Part shown: positions 28,720 through 37,203 of the stretch, in pieces
Numbering within the stretch: the stretch's first letter is position 1
How the letters are laid out: every line of letters begins with the position of its first letter
From: Prochlorococcus marinus subsp. marinus str. CCMP1375
GTDB lineage: Bacteria > Cyanobacteriota > Cyanobacteriia > PCC-6307 > Cyanobiaceae
NCBI RefSeq assembly: GCF_000007925.1
Contig: NC_005042.1
Coordinates: forward strand, 868,001-932,000
Length of the DNA stretch: 64,000 nt
Direction: 5' to 3'
Notes under the pieces: generated by a model
The model's database searches: none
What the model was told of the DNA's origin: nothing
Seen by the model: only the letters and a program-made list of their open reading frames with translations
Position numbers and translations under genes: made by a program

Positions 28720-28793
28720 GTCAGTGTAGCTCAGCTGGTTAGAGCACAGCATTCATAACGCTGAGGTCGAGAGTTCAAGTCTCTCCACTGACA
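28720..28793 (+). tRNA. tRNA with CAT anticodon, probably tRNA-Met (elongator)
   Basis: A complete cloverleaf can be drawn. The acceptor stem GTCAGTG/CACTGAC is perfect (7 bp) with discriminator A. The D arm is GCTC/GAGC with the GG of the loop. The anticodon arm is CAGC(A)/(C)GCTG around loop TTCATAA, anticodon CAT, and the T arm GAGAG/CTCTC encloses TTCAAGT. No CCA is encoded. The lowest anticodon-stem pair is an A-C mismatch. CAT could also denote tRNA-Ile read through lysidine modification; the G1-C72 start and overall sequence fit elongator Met, but this is not certain. Confidence 0.93.
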
Positions 28794-29257
28794 TATCAAT
28801 TAGTCTAATCAAAGCAATAAATTAAAAATATAATTAGTTGACATTTAAATTTAAAACAACAAATATTATTTATATAATTTATAGCCATTGAAATAATAGT
28901 AACATGTGAATAAAGTAATAATTCTTTTATAGATTAATATTGTTCAAATTTATAGCTACTTAATAACAAGAAAAGCTATCTCTTAGTACTGGCTATATTT
29001 CTATCTCTTTTTGTTGTAACTCTATTTATAGGATGTTTTATTAACTCATTTTTTAAATATGAAAGTATTTTTGTGTGTGATGTTGAATTGAATTTTTTAA
29101 GTATCGACATGTTCCATTTTGCTTGTTTCATTCTATAAGAGCCTTAATAAATATTCTCACTACACTCACAATAGTTGTAAATGTATGTTAAATTGGAAAA
29201 GGTTTGTAAAATATAACAAGCCTAATAAAATTATTCAATTTATTTTTCCAGTTGATT
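28794..29257. other. 464-bp AT-rich spacer between tRNA-Met and the peroxiredoxin
   Basis: No accepted gene. A frame at 28956-29138 encodes a hydrophobic stretch resembling a transmembrane helix, but it has no ATG, GTG or TTG at its beginning, so it may be a gene remnant or chance. The segment immediately before 29258 is very AT-rich and probably carries the peroxiredoxin promoter. Confidence 0.4.
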
Positions 29258-29851
29258 ATGACAGAAGGATGTTTAAGAGTCGGCCAAATGGCACCCAACT
29301 TCACTGCAGAAGCTGTTGTAGACCAAGAATTTAAGCAGATTTCACTCACTGATTACAGAGGTAAGTGGGTTGTACTTTTTTTCTATCCCCTTGATTTTAC
29401 CTTTGTATGTCCGACAGAAATAACCGCTTTTAGCGACCGATTCTCAGATTTTTCCTCAAAAAGCACAGAAATACTTGGTGTGTCAGTTGATAGCAAACAT
29501 TGTCATCTTGCGTGGATACAAACTCCACGCAACAGGGGTGGAATTGGAGATATAACTTATCCACTTGTTTCTGATCTTAAACGTGAAATAGCTACTGCTT
29601 ATAATGTGCTTAATGATGATGGCGAGGCCGATAGAGGCCTATTCCTAATAAATCCAGAAGGTATTATTATGCATTGCACTATAAACAAGGCTCCAGTAGG
29701 AAGAAATGTAGATGAAACATTGAGAATACTTCAAGGGTATCAATATGTAGCGTCTAATCCTGACAAAGTTTGTCCAGCCAACTGGAATCCTGGAGATAAA
29801 ACAATGCTTGAGGATCCAAAAGGAAGTAAGGAGTATTTCGCTAGTCTATAA
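29258..29851 (+). CDS. Typical 2-Cys peroxiredoxin
   Basis: Thiol peroxidase that reduces H2O2 and organic peroxides, using thioredoxin as reductant. The peroxidatic Cys lies in [15 protein letters not shown] near residue 51 and the resolving Cys in [11 protein letters not shown] near residue 173, defining the Prx1/AhpC typical 2-Cys class. [14 protein letters not shown] and [11 protein letters not shown] are conserved. The frame extends two codons upstream to a TTG, but ATG at 29258 (MTEGCLRVG) is preferred. Length 197 aa is typical. It stands alone with long flanking spacers. Confidence 0.93.
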   Translation: MTEGCLRVGQMAPNFTAEAVVDQEFKQISLTDYRGKWVVLFFYPLDFTFVCPTEITAFSDRFSDFSSKSTEILGVSVDSKHCHLAWIQTPRNRGGIGDITYPLVSDLKREIATAYNVLNDDGEADRGLFLINPEGIIMHCTINKAPVGRNVDETLRILQGYQYVASNPDKVCPANWNPGDKTMLEDPKGSKEYFASL

Positions 29852-29890
29852 GTACATAAAAAACTAATTCATATATAAGTATTTAGGAAG

Positions 29891-30721
29891 TCAAGCAGTT
29901 ATTCCCACTAGGAAAGTAATACAACAAATATATATAGATATTGCTGATAATATATGGCGAAAATGTGTAATTGAAAGTTTTCTACATTGAAAATCACTTA
30001 AGCAAGTATTTGCTATTAGATAATTAAGCAAACCACACAACACAGTAAAGCTAATAAAGACTAATATATGAGTTGATGGTAATATGATATTGGCATTATA
30101 TTGAATCAGATATTTGGAATAAATATTATTTATTTGATCAATTTCTATATTACTAATATTATACGAGAATGGTATATAAAATATTAGCGTTCCTAATAAA
30201 AATAACGAATGTACAGAACGCCGCACCAATATATATATTATTAGAACTATATACGGTATTAGAAATAGATATGATTTAAATTGCTGGAAGTAAAGTGTAC
30301 TGTTCGCTATAGATATATTACTTTCTATTTCTATAAAACTCTGAATGAAGAATCTAATTAAAAATATTAGAGCACTATATGCAGCGATAATTGAGACGAT
30401 TAAGGAGATTAAATACTTTCTATTCTTGATTTTATTTTTATGTTCATTTTTAGTTTGAGAATGTACTGGTATACAAATTTCATTCCAACTTCTAAGCCAT
30501 TCAATAGCCATGTAAACCGGAATAAGAGCTGCAAAATAAGATAATAATTGATAAATAATACTATAACTTGTTATTATATTTGATTGATATGTATCAAGTA
30601 GATTTAATTCTAATAATAGTCTACCTACAATAAAAAATATGATAAATGAACCTAAATGAAATAATGCTCTAGGTCCCCGAAGTCTTTTATTTATTATTTT
30701 TTCAATTATAAATTTCATCAA
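29891..30721 (-). CDS. Unknown polytopic membrane protein, directly downstream of the FtsH-like gene
   Basis: A 276-aa, very hydrophobic protein with about seven predicted transmembrane segments (roughly 22-40, 55-72, 105-125, 148-165, 170-185, 217-235 and 255-275) and few charged residues. No family motif was recognised; the RGPRALFHLGSFIIF block near the N-terminus is the most distinctive. Its start directly abuts the stop of the FtsH homologue (30721/30722), so the two genes are almost certainly co-transcribed. A functional partnership is inferred. Confidence 0.7.
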   Translation of the reverse strand: MMKFIIEKIINKRLRGPRALFHLGSFIIFFIVGRLLLELNLLDTYQSNIITSYSIIYQLLSYFAALIPVYMAIEWLRSWNEICIPVHSQTKNEHKNKIKNRKYLISLIVSIIAAYSALIFLIRFFIQSFIEIESNISIANSTLYFQQFKSYLFLIPYIVLIIYILVRRSVHSLFLLGTLIFYIPFSYNISNIEIDQINNIYSKYLIQYNANIILPSTHILVFISFTVLCGLLNYLIANTCLSDFQCRKLSITHFRHILSAISIYICCITFLVGITA

Positions 30722-32476
30722 TTATAGGCCATTATCTGAAAGAATTTCGTTAAATCTCTTAGAGGATATAGACTCCTCATAAATCAACTCATTGACAATT
30801 TGATCTGCAACTTTCCTTTGAGGATTAAGTTTTTCTAAAGCTATTGACATAGCTCTTTTAAGTAAAAGTCTTACTTGTCCGTCAATAGCCTTTGTTGTTT
30901 TATTAGCATAAATAGACTTCGATCGTAATAACTCCCTTCCCAAATAATTAGGAACACTATTGGTAGGAATTGATATCAAGCCAAGGCTTGAGAAGCCATA
31001 TTGCATAACCATTTCACGAGCAATAATAGTTGCTTGTTTTAAATTATTACATGAAATCTGTGTTAATTCCGATTCGCCAAAAACAATTGTTTCCATAGCC
31101 CTTCCTCCTAGGGCTACAATTAGCTTTGAAAATAAATATTTTTTATGAGCTATACCACTGTCAAGATTTTCATCTGATGGAATTAACCGCGTAAAACCTC
31201 CTATATCATTTGGTCTTCTTAGAATAGTTATTTTATCTACCTTATCTGTACATTTTGTTAAGTAGGCCAATAATGCTTTACCAGCTTCATTGTAAGCAAT
31301 TATTTTTTGGTGAATATAGCTATTACCATGATTTGTAAGTTGTCCAATTGTAATTTTATCTATGGATTTGTTTAATTGTCTTGTTCCGATTGAGGATTGA
31401 TTATCTCTTGCCGCAATAATAGCTGCTTCATTTAATAAATTACAAAGTTCGGCTCCAGAAAAACCCACTGTCTTATTAGCCCAATCATTTAAATCAACCT
31501 CTTCTGATAAAGGTTTGGACAGTGAATGTATCGACAGTATTTGCAATCTACCTTTCCTGTCTGGAAGATTGACATTAATCACTCGATCAAATCGTCCTGG
31601 TCTTATTAAGGCTTGGTCCAGAATATCTGCCCTATTAGTAGCTGCTATAACAATAATTCCAGAATTATCTGTGAATCCATCCATTTCTGTGAGTAATTGA
31701 TTTAAGGTTTGTTCTCTTTCGTCATTACCTCCTCCAAGGCCTATTCCCCTTTGTCTTCCAATTGCATCAATTTCATCTATAAAAATGATGCAGGGCTTTT
31801 TCTCCTTCGCCTGTGCAAAAACACTTCTAACTCTTGTTGCCCCTATTCCTACAAATAGTTCAACAAATTCGGAAGCAGTAGTTGAAATGAAAGGGACATT
31901 TGCTTCTCCTGCTATTGCTTTAGCTAAAAGAGTTTTGCCAGTTCCAGGAGGGCCAACTAAAAGAAAACCTTTAGGTAATCTTGCGCCCATTTTGGTATAT
32001 ATCTCTGGATTAGACAAAAAGGAAACGATTTCTCTTACTTCATCTACTGCTTCTGGTATTCCAGCTACATCTTGAAATTTAGTATCTATACTTGATGGGT
32101 CATTTATTTTTGTATTCCCTGCAAAAAAGGAAAGATTTTTTCCAAGCAAACCTAGTGATTTTTTTAATATAAAACTACAGAAAATAAGAAATATGATAAA
32201 AGTTGAAATTGAGGCAGTTATTGATGCTGCTGCTTCTTCTGATGAAATATCCTTTACAACCAGATCTGTCGCTGAAAGCTCAGCGGTACGTAATATTAAT
32301 TGATCATTAGGAAAGATTGAAACTATAAATGATTCTCCATTTTTATAAATAGCTTTAACTTGTCTTCGTGCTGGGATAAGAACTAACGATTGAACCTCTC
32401 CGGTTTGAATATCGTTAAGAAGCTGGCTATAGCTAGGAGTCTTAGAATTATTCTCTGATATAAAGCTTGAGGCCAC
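30722..32476 (-). CDS. FtsH-family AAA+ protein lacking the zinc protease site (FtsHi-like)
   Basis: The AAA+ ATPase module is complete: Walker A GPPGTGKT at 175-182, Walker B IIFIDEID near 230-237, and the second region of homology TNRADILDQALIRPGRFDR near 280-298. The metalloprotease signature HEXXH is replaced by NEAGK at 396-400, and the usual third-ligand Asp region reads SCNNLKQAT near 475-483, so all zinc ligands are missing. The N-terminus goes directly into the periplasmic-type domain (PSYSQLLNDIQTGEV) with no first transmembrane helix; one helix remains at about 86-104. Starts with GTG; an in-frame stop lies ten codons upstream. Likely an unfoldase or scaffold rather than a protease. 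Confidence 0.88.
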   Translation of the reverse strand: MASSFISENNSKTPSYSQLLNDIQTGEVQSLVLIPARRQVKAIYKNGESFIVSIFPNDQLILRTAELSATDLVVKDISSEEAAASITASISTFIIFLIFCSFILKKSLGLLGKNLSFFAGNTKINDPSSIDTKFQDVAGIPEAVDEVREIVSFLSNPEIYTKMGARLPKGFLLVGPPGTGKTLLAKAIAGEANVPFISTTASEFVELFVGIGATRVRSVFAQAKEKKPCIIFIDEIDAIGRQRGIGLGGGNDEREQTLNQLLTEMDGFTDNSGIIVIAATNRADILDQALIRPGRFDRVINVNLPDRKGRLQILSIHSLSKPLSEEVDLNDWANKTVGFSGAELCNLLNEAAIIAARDNQSSIGTRQLNKSIDKITIGQLTNHGNSYIHQKIIAYNEAGKALLAYLTKCTDKVDKITILRRPNDIGGFTRLIPSDENLDSGIAHKKYLFSKLIVALGGRAMETIVFGESELTQISCNNLKQATIIAREMVMQYGFSSLGLISIPTNSVPNYLGRELLRSKSIYANKTTKAIDGQVRLLLKRAMSIALEKLNPQRKVADQIVNELIYEESISSKRFNEILSDNGL

Positions 32477-32623
32477 GGTGAATTGAATAAGCTTGTGGTT
32501 TTCTCATTATTAACTTAATGAAAATAATAAAAATCCATAGTATAAATAGTTATCTGCAAAATAACTACAATTTGACGAAATGGCTAATAAAGCACGATAA
32601 TAAAAATACAAAAAGATTTTTTA

Positions 32624-32797
32624 ATGGCAGTTCCAAAGAAAAAGACTTCTAAAGGCAAACGGAATCAAAGACATGCTGTCTGGAAGGCTAAAGCTGGGGA
32701 TGCAGCTCAAAAGGCTCTTTCTCTAGGCAAATCAATCTTAAGTGGCCGAGCCCAGGGCTTTGTATACCCCATTCAAGAAGAGGATAGTGAGGAATAG
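32624..32797 (+). CDS. rpmF: 50S ribosomal protein L32
   Basis: A 57-aa basic protein of the large subunit. It begins [20 protein letters not shown] and continues with [20 protein letters not shown] and an acidic tail, the cyanobacterial L32 form. The zinc-binding Cys residues of some L32 proteins are absent, as usual for this group. It starts with ATG, divergent from the FtsH-like gene, and is followed by the convergent ycf20-like gene 11 bp later. Confidence 0.93.
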   Translation: MAVPKKKTSKGKRNQRHAVWKAKAGDAAQKALSLGKSILSGRAQGFVYPIQEEDSEE

Positions 32798-32808
32798 ATA
32801 TAAAGGAA

Positions 32809-33147
32809 TTATGAACCAAGTTTGAATGCTTCTAGTACAACTGCATAGGTGATACCAATTCTAATGTTATCTAAAATCAATAAATAAGATTCTTTTTGAT
32901 TATTTAATAGAGCCCTTCTTAATCTGACAGAAATTTCAACTAAAATAACTAGTGGAATAACTACTAAAGATCTTTGTGTAAATAAAACTAAAAAGTAGGT
33001 TGTTAATATTGACGCTAAATAATAACCAACAAGTAATGATATTAATCCTATCGACCTAACTTTCCAGGGACCAAATAATGCTTTTGAAATAAATCCTGTT
33101 ATATATTTAATAAAGGAATTGTAGTTTGTATTATAGATCTTCATCAT
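32809..33147 (-). CDS. Ycf20-like protein (DUF565)
   Basis: A 112-aa membrane protein of the DUF565/Ycf20 family found in cyanobacteria and plastids; in algae and plants a homologue affects non-photochemical quenching. Two hydrophobic helices lie at about 33-55 and 60-72, followed by a conserved block, RRALLNNQKESYLLILDNIR, and a hydrophobic GITYAVVLEAFKLG tail. It overlaps the upstream HAD phosphatase gene by 4 bp and is probably translationally coupled to it. Family assignment is moderately sure; the molecular role is unknown. Confidence 0.75.
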   Translation of the reverse strand: MMKIYNTNYNSFIKYITGFISKALFGPWKVRSIGLISLLVGYYLASILTTYFLVLFTQRSLVVIPLVILVEISVRLRRALLNNQKESYLLILDNIRIGITYAVVLEAFKLGS

Positions 33148-33896
33148 ATTTTGCCATTAAGTATGGAGTAAAGACAAGAATAATTAATCATAGATTCTTT
33201 AGTATGTCCATAAAATATTTTGGATGACATGTGATTGTCTCCAAGGTGATCTACCACTAAATCAGCATGTGGAGTTGATCTAGGGGCGGACTTTATCCAA
33301 GGGGATAATGTCATAATACACTTTAATTGAGCTGATTTAGCAGCCTGACAACCAATTATAGAGTCCTCTATAGCTAATGAATTTTGTGGCAAGGAATTAC
33401 TTCTTTTTAATGCCAAATCATAAGCTTCAGAGTCAGGTTTATGGCAATTAACATCTTCTCCAGAAATAATTCCGGAAAATAAGAGTTTATGATTTGGAAA
33501 ATATCTATTAAGTATTGCATTGACAGCTAAAATGCTTGATGTCGTAACAATCCATTGCTTAACATTTTTAGAATAGAGTTCATTTATTAATCGACTAACT
33601 CCTATTCGTAAATCTAATTTACCAGCACTTACTAATGAATTATAGTGAAATTGTTTTCTTTTATGTATTAGCTTAGCCTGTTCAAGGGATAAATATGTAT
33701 TAATTTCTTCAAAATATTTAATTATTCTGCTAAGACCTCCTCCTATCGATAATAGCCTTATATATAGCTCTTCATCCCAGTTCCACATTAATGAATATTC
33801 TGAGAATGCTAAATTGAATGCTATCCTATGGCCAGACATCTCTGTATTGGCTATTGTTCCATCAAGATCCCAAAAAACGGTATTTAAGGCTTCCAT
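33144..33896 (-). CDS. HAD-superfamily hydrolase, CbbY/phosphoglycolate phosphatase-like
   Basis: A 250-aa Mg-dependent sugar-phosphate phosphatase or mutase of the HAD subfamily. Motif I FWDLDGTIANTE (nucleophile Asp) lies at about residues 9-20, motif II VTTSS near 117-121, and motif III/IV SGEDVNCHKPDSEAYDLAL then AIEDSIIGCQAAKSA near 145-190. The long alpha-helical cap between residues 20 and 100 resembles CbbY-type enzymes. Substrate cannot be told from the sequence. Divergent from recJ across 57 bp and overlapping the ycf20-like gene by 4 bp. Confidence 0.82.
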   Translation of the reverse strand: MEALNTVFWDLDGTIANTEMSGHRIAFNLAFSEYSLMWNWDEELYIRLLSIGGGLSRIIKYFEEINTYLSLEQAKLIHKRKQFHYNSLVSAGKLDLRIGVSRLINELYSKNVKQWIVTTSSILAVNAILNRYFPNHKLLFSGIISGEDVNCHKPDSEAYDLALKRSNSLPQNSLAIEDSIIGCQAAKSAQLKCIMTLSPWIKSAPRSTPHADLVVDHLGDNHMSSKIFYGHTKESMINYSCLYSILNGKI

Positions 33897-33953
33897 TAGT
33901 AAATGATTTTATATAATTCTACTAAAATTATTTTATCTTAACAGGAAATAATA

Positions 33954-35834
33954 TTGTCAAACCTTACCTGGGAAATACCAAAACATATAGATTTTCACTC
34001 TATAGAATATGATTATTTAGGAACAATTATAAAAGAGATACTTTACCGCAGAGGTTTTCAGAGCAAGTCAGATATTCAGAACTTTATTGAGCCAAGCAAA
34101 CCACCAAACGCTCTCTTCCATTTTCCATTTCTAAACATAGCTTCAGAGCGAGTAATAAGTGCGATAAAAAATCATGAAGAAATAGCAATTTGTGGTGATT
34201 ACGATGCTGATGGAATGACAAGTACAGCATTACTTATAGATGTACTAACTAAATTAAATGCAAAACCTATACCGTTGATTCCTTCTAGGCAAGATGATGG
34301 TTATGGACTAAATAAAGCTATAATAGATAAGATAGTAGCCTTAAATATAAATTTACTAATTACAGTAGATAATGGTGTATCAGCAATAGAAGAACTTAAG
34401 TACGCCAAAAGTCTTGGTATAGATGTCATAGTTACAGATCACCACAAAATAAATCATCAACTTAATGACGCATTTGCTCTGATACATCCTGAGACTACAC
34501 CTGAGAAATCACCTTACAGATCAATTGCAGGAGTAGGTGTTACGTATATACTGGCTGAAGATATAGCAAAAAAGTTAAATAAGGAAGAAATTCTAAATTT
34601 ATCGAAAGACTTATTATGTATAGGAACGATTGCTGATATGTCTAAATTAGAAGGTGCTAATAGATATTGGTTAAAACATTGGATATATAAACTTAAGGAT
34701 TCAACAAGTTTAGGTTTACAAGCAATCTACAAAAATAGCAAACTAAATAATCTGCAAATAAAAACTAATGACATTAGCTTCAAAATAGCTCCCCGAATTA
34801 ATTCAATAGGACGAATCGATGACCCAAAATTGATTCTTGATTTGTTAATAGAAAAAGATCAATCAAAGGTTGATCACATGGCAAATAGGTGTGAGGAGAT
34901 TAATAGGCTTAGGAAAAAACTTTGCTTAATTGTAGAAAAAGAAGCCTTGAATATTCTTGAAAAGAAAGATGCCCAAATAGATTCTTTTATTTTACTTGCT
35001 CAAGGTCATTGGAATCATGGGGTAATAGGCATAGTCGCTTCAAGAATTATGAATAAATATTTAAGGCCTACAGCTATCCTTTCAAGTGAAGGAGAAGGGC
35101 TATTAAGGGCATCAGTTAGATCACCAAAAAACTTTCATGTCACTGAAGCACTTGGGAAATGCTCAGATTTGTTAGAGAAATATGGAGGTCATGCTGCTGC
35201 AGCTGGTTTTACTGTCAAAGCTTCTAATCTAATGGCGCTCGAAAAAAAACTAAATTCAATAGCTGAAACCTGGTTGAGCCAAAACGAAGTAGCCAAAATC
35301 TCGCCAGAAGCACGTATAGATTTCTCACAAATTAATGATGAATTATTAGGTGATCTGAAGAAACTAGAGCCTTTTGGTATTGGTAATCAAAAGCCATTAT
35401 TTTGGACTAACTCATGTGAAGTAACTAAATATAGAATTGGATATTTTGGAGAGTTAAGAATTAGCCTTAAGAATGCAGATATTAGCTTTGATGCAATCAA
35501 ATGGGAATTCTCTAAAAAAGATATTAATTTGCCCAAAACAATAAATATAGCCTTTAATATTGATATTTCAACTAAGCAAGATAAAGATATAGTTTGTTTA
35601 AACATAGTTGACTTTGTCCCTGATTTTAAAATTAAGAAATTTAGATTAAATCAAAGGATATATTCTTGTGAGGAAAATGTAAATAAAACAATCAGTATTT
35701 ATAACAAGGATAATCAAAAGATTCTTTGTGATATTCAATCAAAAAGTAAATTCATCGATTGTATTAAGGATTTGCATCCCTACACAATAGTCATCATAAA
35801 GGAGGCAATGACTGTCCTTGGGATCAAACTCTAA
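33954..35834 (+). CDS. recJ: Single-stranded-DNA-specific exonuclease RecJ
   Basis: 5'-to-3' ssDNA exonuclease of the DHH family used in recombination and mismatch repair. Motif I CGDYDADGMTSTALL is near residue 80, then VTVDNGVSA-type LLITVDNGVS, DHH motif VTDHHKI near residue 160 and the DHHA1 glycine motif KYGGHAAAAGFTV near residue 410. The C-terminal OB-like domain contains PFGIGNQKPLFW. TTG is the start. Length 626 aa is normal. Confidence 0.93.
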   Translation: MSNLTWEIPKHIDFHSIEYDYLGTIIKEILYRRGFQSKSDIQNFIEPSKPPNALFHFPFLNIASERVISAIKNHEEIAICGDYDADGMTSTALLIDVLTKLNAKPIPLIPSRQDDGYGLNKAIIDKIVALNINLLITVDNGVSAIEELKYAKSLGIDVIVTDHHKINHQLNDAFALIHPETTPEKSPYRSIAGVGVTYILAEDIAKKLNKEEILNLSKDLLCIGTIADMSKLEGANRYWLKHWIYKLKDSTSLGLQAIYKNSKLNNLQIKTNDISFKIAPRINSIGRIDDPKLILDLLIEKDQSKVDHMANRCEEINRLRKKLCLIVEKEALNILEKKDAQIDSFILLAQGHWNHGVIGIVASRIMNKYLRPTAILSSEGEGLLRASVRSPKNFHVTEALGKCSDLLEKYGGHAAAAGFTVKASNLMALEKKLNSIAETWLSQNEVAKISPEARIDFSQINDELLGDLKKLEPFGIGNQKPLFWTNSCEVTKYRIGYFGELRISLKNADISFDAIKWEFSKKDINLPKTINIAFNIDISTKQDKDIVCLNIVDFVPDFKIKKFRLNQRIYSCEENVNKTISIYNKDNQKILCDIQSKSKFIDCIKDLHPYTIVIIKEAMTVLGIKL

Positions 35835-35875
35835 ATAATATAGTGAATTGCTTTTCTATTGAGTACTTAACTTAC

Positions 35876-35959
35876 TTAAGCTCCTCTTCTATAAAAGACT
35901 AAAGCAATAATGGCTGGCCCAGCGAGAGCTACTGCTACAAGAGGAAGAAGGTTGCCCAT
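35876..35959 (-). CDS. psb30: Photosystem II protein Psb30 (Ycf12), short form
   Basis: A 27-residue single-helix peptide, MGNLLPLVAVALAGPAIIAL followed by VFYRRGA. The AGPxIIxLxxxRRG ending matches the C-terminus of Psb30/Ycf12, a small subunit at the edge of the photosystem II core that stabilises the complex. It lacks the N-terminal extension of other cyanobacterial Psb30 proteins. Minus strand, ATG start, convergent with recJ and divergent from the YkgJ-family gene. Confidence 0.82.
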   Translation of the reverse strand: MGNLLPLVAVALAGPAIIALVFYRRGA

Positions 35960-36074
35960 TTTACGTACGAAATTTGTTTTTGTATTATAAATCTCAGATG
36001 GATCAATTAAGATGAAATGTATTTTTTGTAATTTCTCTGTCATCTACAGATAAAATTTAATTTATTGATTAGCC

Positions 36075-36434
36075 ATGGCTAGACCTTTAAAATGGAGTTG
36101 TATAGAGCAGTGTGGGGCATGTTGCAAGCTCTCCCCTGAAAGTAGAACCGAAGCGATGGAGGTACTAAATAATGAAGAGCAAGAATTGTACTTATCACTT
36201 GTTGGTATAGATGGATGGTGTAAGTTCTACGACAAGGCACGGAGAAAATGTACTGTTTACAAAACTAGGCCTAGCTTTTGCGATGTAAAAAATTTATGTA
36301 CAACTTTCAAAATCTCAGAGTCAAACACCGAGTCTTTTGCAATTAAGTGCTGTAAAGAACAAATAAAACATATCCATGGAGCAAGAAGCAGAGAGATGAA
36401 AAGGTTTATTTCTAATATTAAACAAGTAAAATAA
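36075..36434 (+). CDS. YkgJ-family cysteine cluster protein
   Basis: A 119-aa protein of the Fe/Zn-binding YkgJ (UPF0153) family. The conserved cysteines are visible: CGACCKLSP near residue 13, WCKFYDKARRKCTVYKTRPSFC at about 48-70, then CTTF and KCC. Arrangement CxxCC...CxxY..RP..C is the family signature and suggests a metal centre. Function is unknown. It precedes the UPF0016 pair by 7 bp and may be co-transcribed with it. Confidence 0.82.
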   Translation: MARPLKWSCIEQCGACCKLSPESRTEAMEVLNNEEQELYLSLVGIDGWCKFYDKARRKCTVYKTRPSFCDVKNLCTTFKISESNTESFAIKCCKEQIKHIHGARSREMKRFISNIKQVK

Positions 36435-36441
36435 TATTATT

Positions 36442-36795
36442 ATGACTGCAAAGGATTTACTAAATATTACCAAGGAAAACTCAGAAAACGGTTTTTACCA
36501 AACGTTAGTAACCACATTTACAGCAGTATTTCTAGCTGAACTTGGAGACAAGACACAAATAGCTACATTCATGTTATCAGCTGAGACTGGACGACCATTT
36601 ATTGTATTTATAGCAGCGGCTACAGCTCTAATATTATCAAGTCTTATGGGAGTTGCAATAGGATCTGTATTGTCTAAAAGGATCAATCCAAGAACCCTAA
36701 ACACAGTTGCCGGATTTCTAATGATTACAATAAGCTTATTTATGCTATTTGAAATAATAGAAGGCAATAATATTCTTACTAATATACTAAAATGA
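36442..36795 (+). CDS. UPF0016/GDT1-family cation transporter, first half-size subunit
   Basis: A 117-aa membrane protein with three predicted helices and the signature ELGDKTQIAT at residues 33-42. The family (TMEM165/GDT1/Mnx) exchanges Mn2+ or Ca2+, and the cyanobacterial member exports Mn2+ to the thylakoid lumen or periplasm. Most homologues are one protein with two such repeats; here each repeat is a separate gene, so a heterodimer is inferred. It overlaps the next gene by 4 bp (ATGA), which indicates translational coupling. Confidence 0.85.
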   Translation: MTAKDLLNITKENSENGFYQTLVTTFTAVFLAELGDKTQIATFMLSAETGRPFIVFIAAATALILSSLMGVAIGSVLSKRINPRTLNTVAGFLMITISLFMLFEIIEGNNILTNILK

Positions 36796-37073
36796 TATCT
36801 GCAATCTTTATCTCTACCTTCTTGACTATATTCCTAGCGGAATTAGGAGATAAAACTCAAATAGCGACTTTGGCAATTAGTGGGACTAGCAAAAGACCAT
36901 TAGCTGTATTTATTGGCTCATCAAGCGCACTAGTTTTAGCAAGTTTTCTTGGAGTGGCTTTAGGAGGTTCAATATCGAACGTCATTCCTACTTATATATT
37001 GCAAATAACTGCTTCTATAGGGTTTTTCATAATAGGCCTAAGCCTTCTCATATCAACCAAAGAAACTACTTAA
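36792..37073 (+). CDS. UPF0016/GDT1-family cation transporter, second half-size subunit
   Basis: A 93-aa membrane protein with three hydrophobic helices and the same ELGDKTQIAT signature at residues 17-26. It is a clear paralogue of the preceding gene and corresponds to the second repeat of full-length Mnx/GDT1 proteins. The 4-bp overlap with the upstream subunit supports stoichiometric synthesis. In inverted-repeat transporters the two halves bind the cation together, so both are presumably needed. Confidence 0.85.
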   Translation: MISAIFISTFLTIFLAELGDKTQIATLAISGTSKRPLAVFIGSSSALVLASFLGVALGGSISNVIPTYILQITASIGFFIIGLSLLISTKETT

Positions 37074-37203
37074 GAGGACAACTCCAAGGTTGAGGCTTGA
37101 CTAAAACGAAATAGGTGAGAAATTAAAAAATCTAGTGTCTTAGAATATAATTTTAAGCAACTGTACTTAATAAATTCAATTAAGAGTACAGGATTTCCTA
37201 ATT

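Noticed and set aside
28549-28752. 67-codon minus-strand frame over tRNA-Met
   Set aside because: It runs antisense through the tRNA gene and has no recognisable protein features.
28956-29138. Hydrophobic frame resembling a transmembrane helix
   Set aside because: No ATG, GTG or TTG near its beginning and no homologue recognised; at best a remnant.
29119-29334. 71-codon frame overlapping the peroxiredoxin start
   Set aside because: Out of frame with the peroxiredoxin, overlapping its conserved N-terminus, with a Cys/His/Lys-rich composition unlike a real protein.
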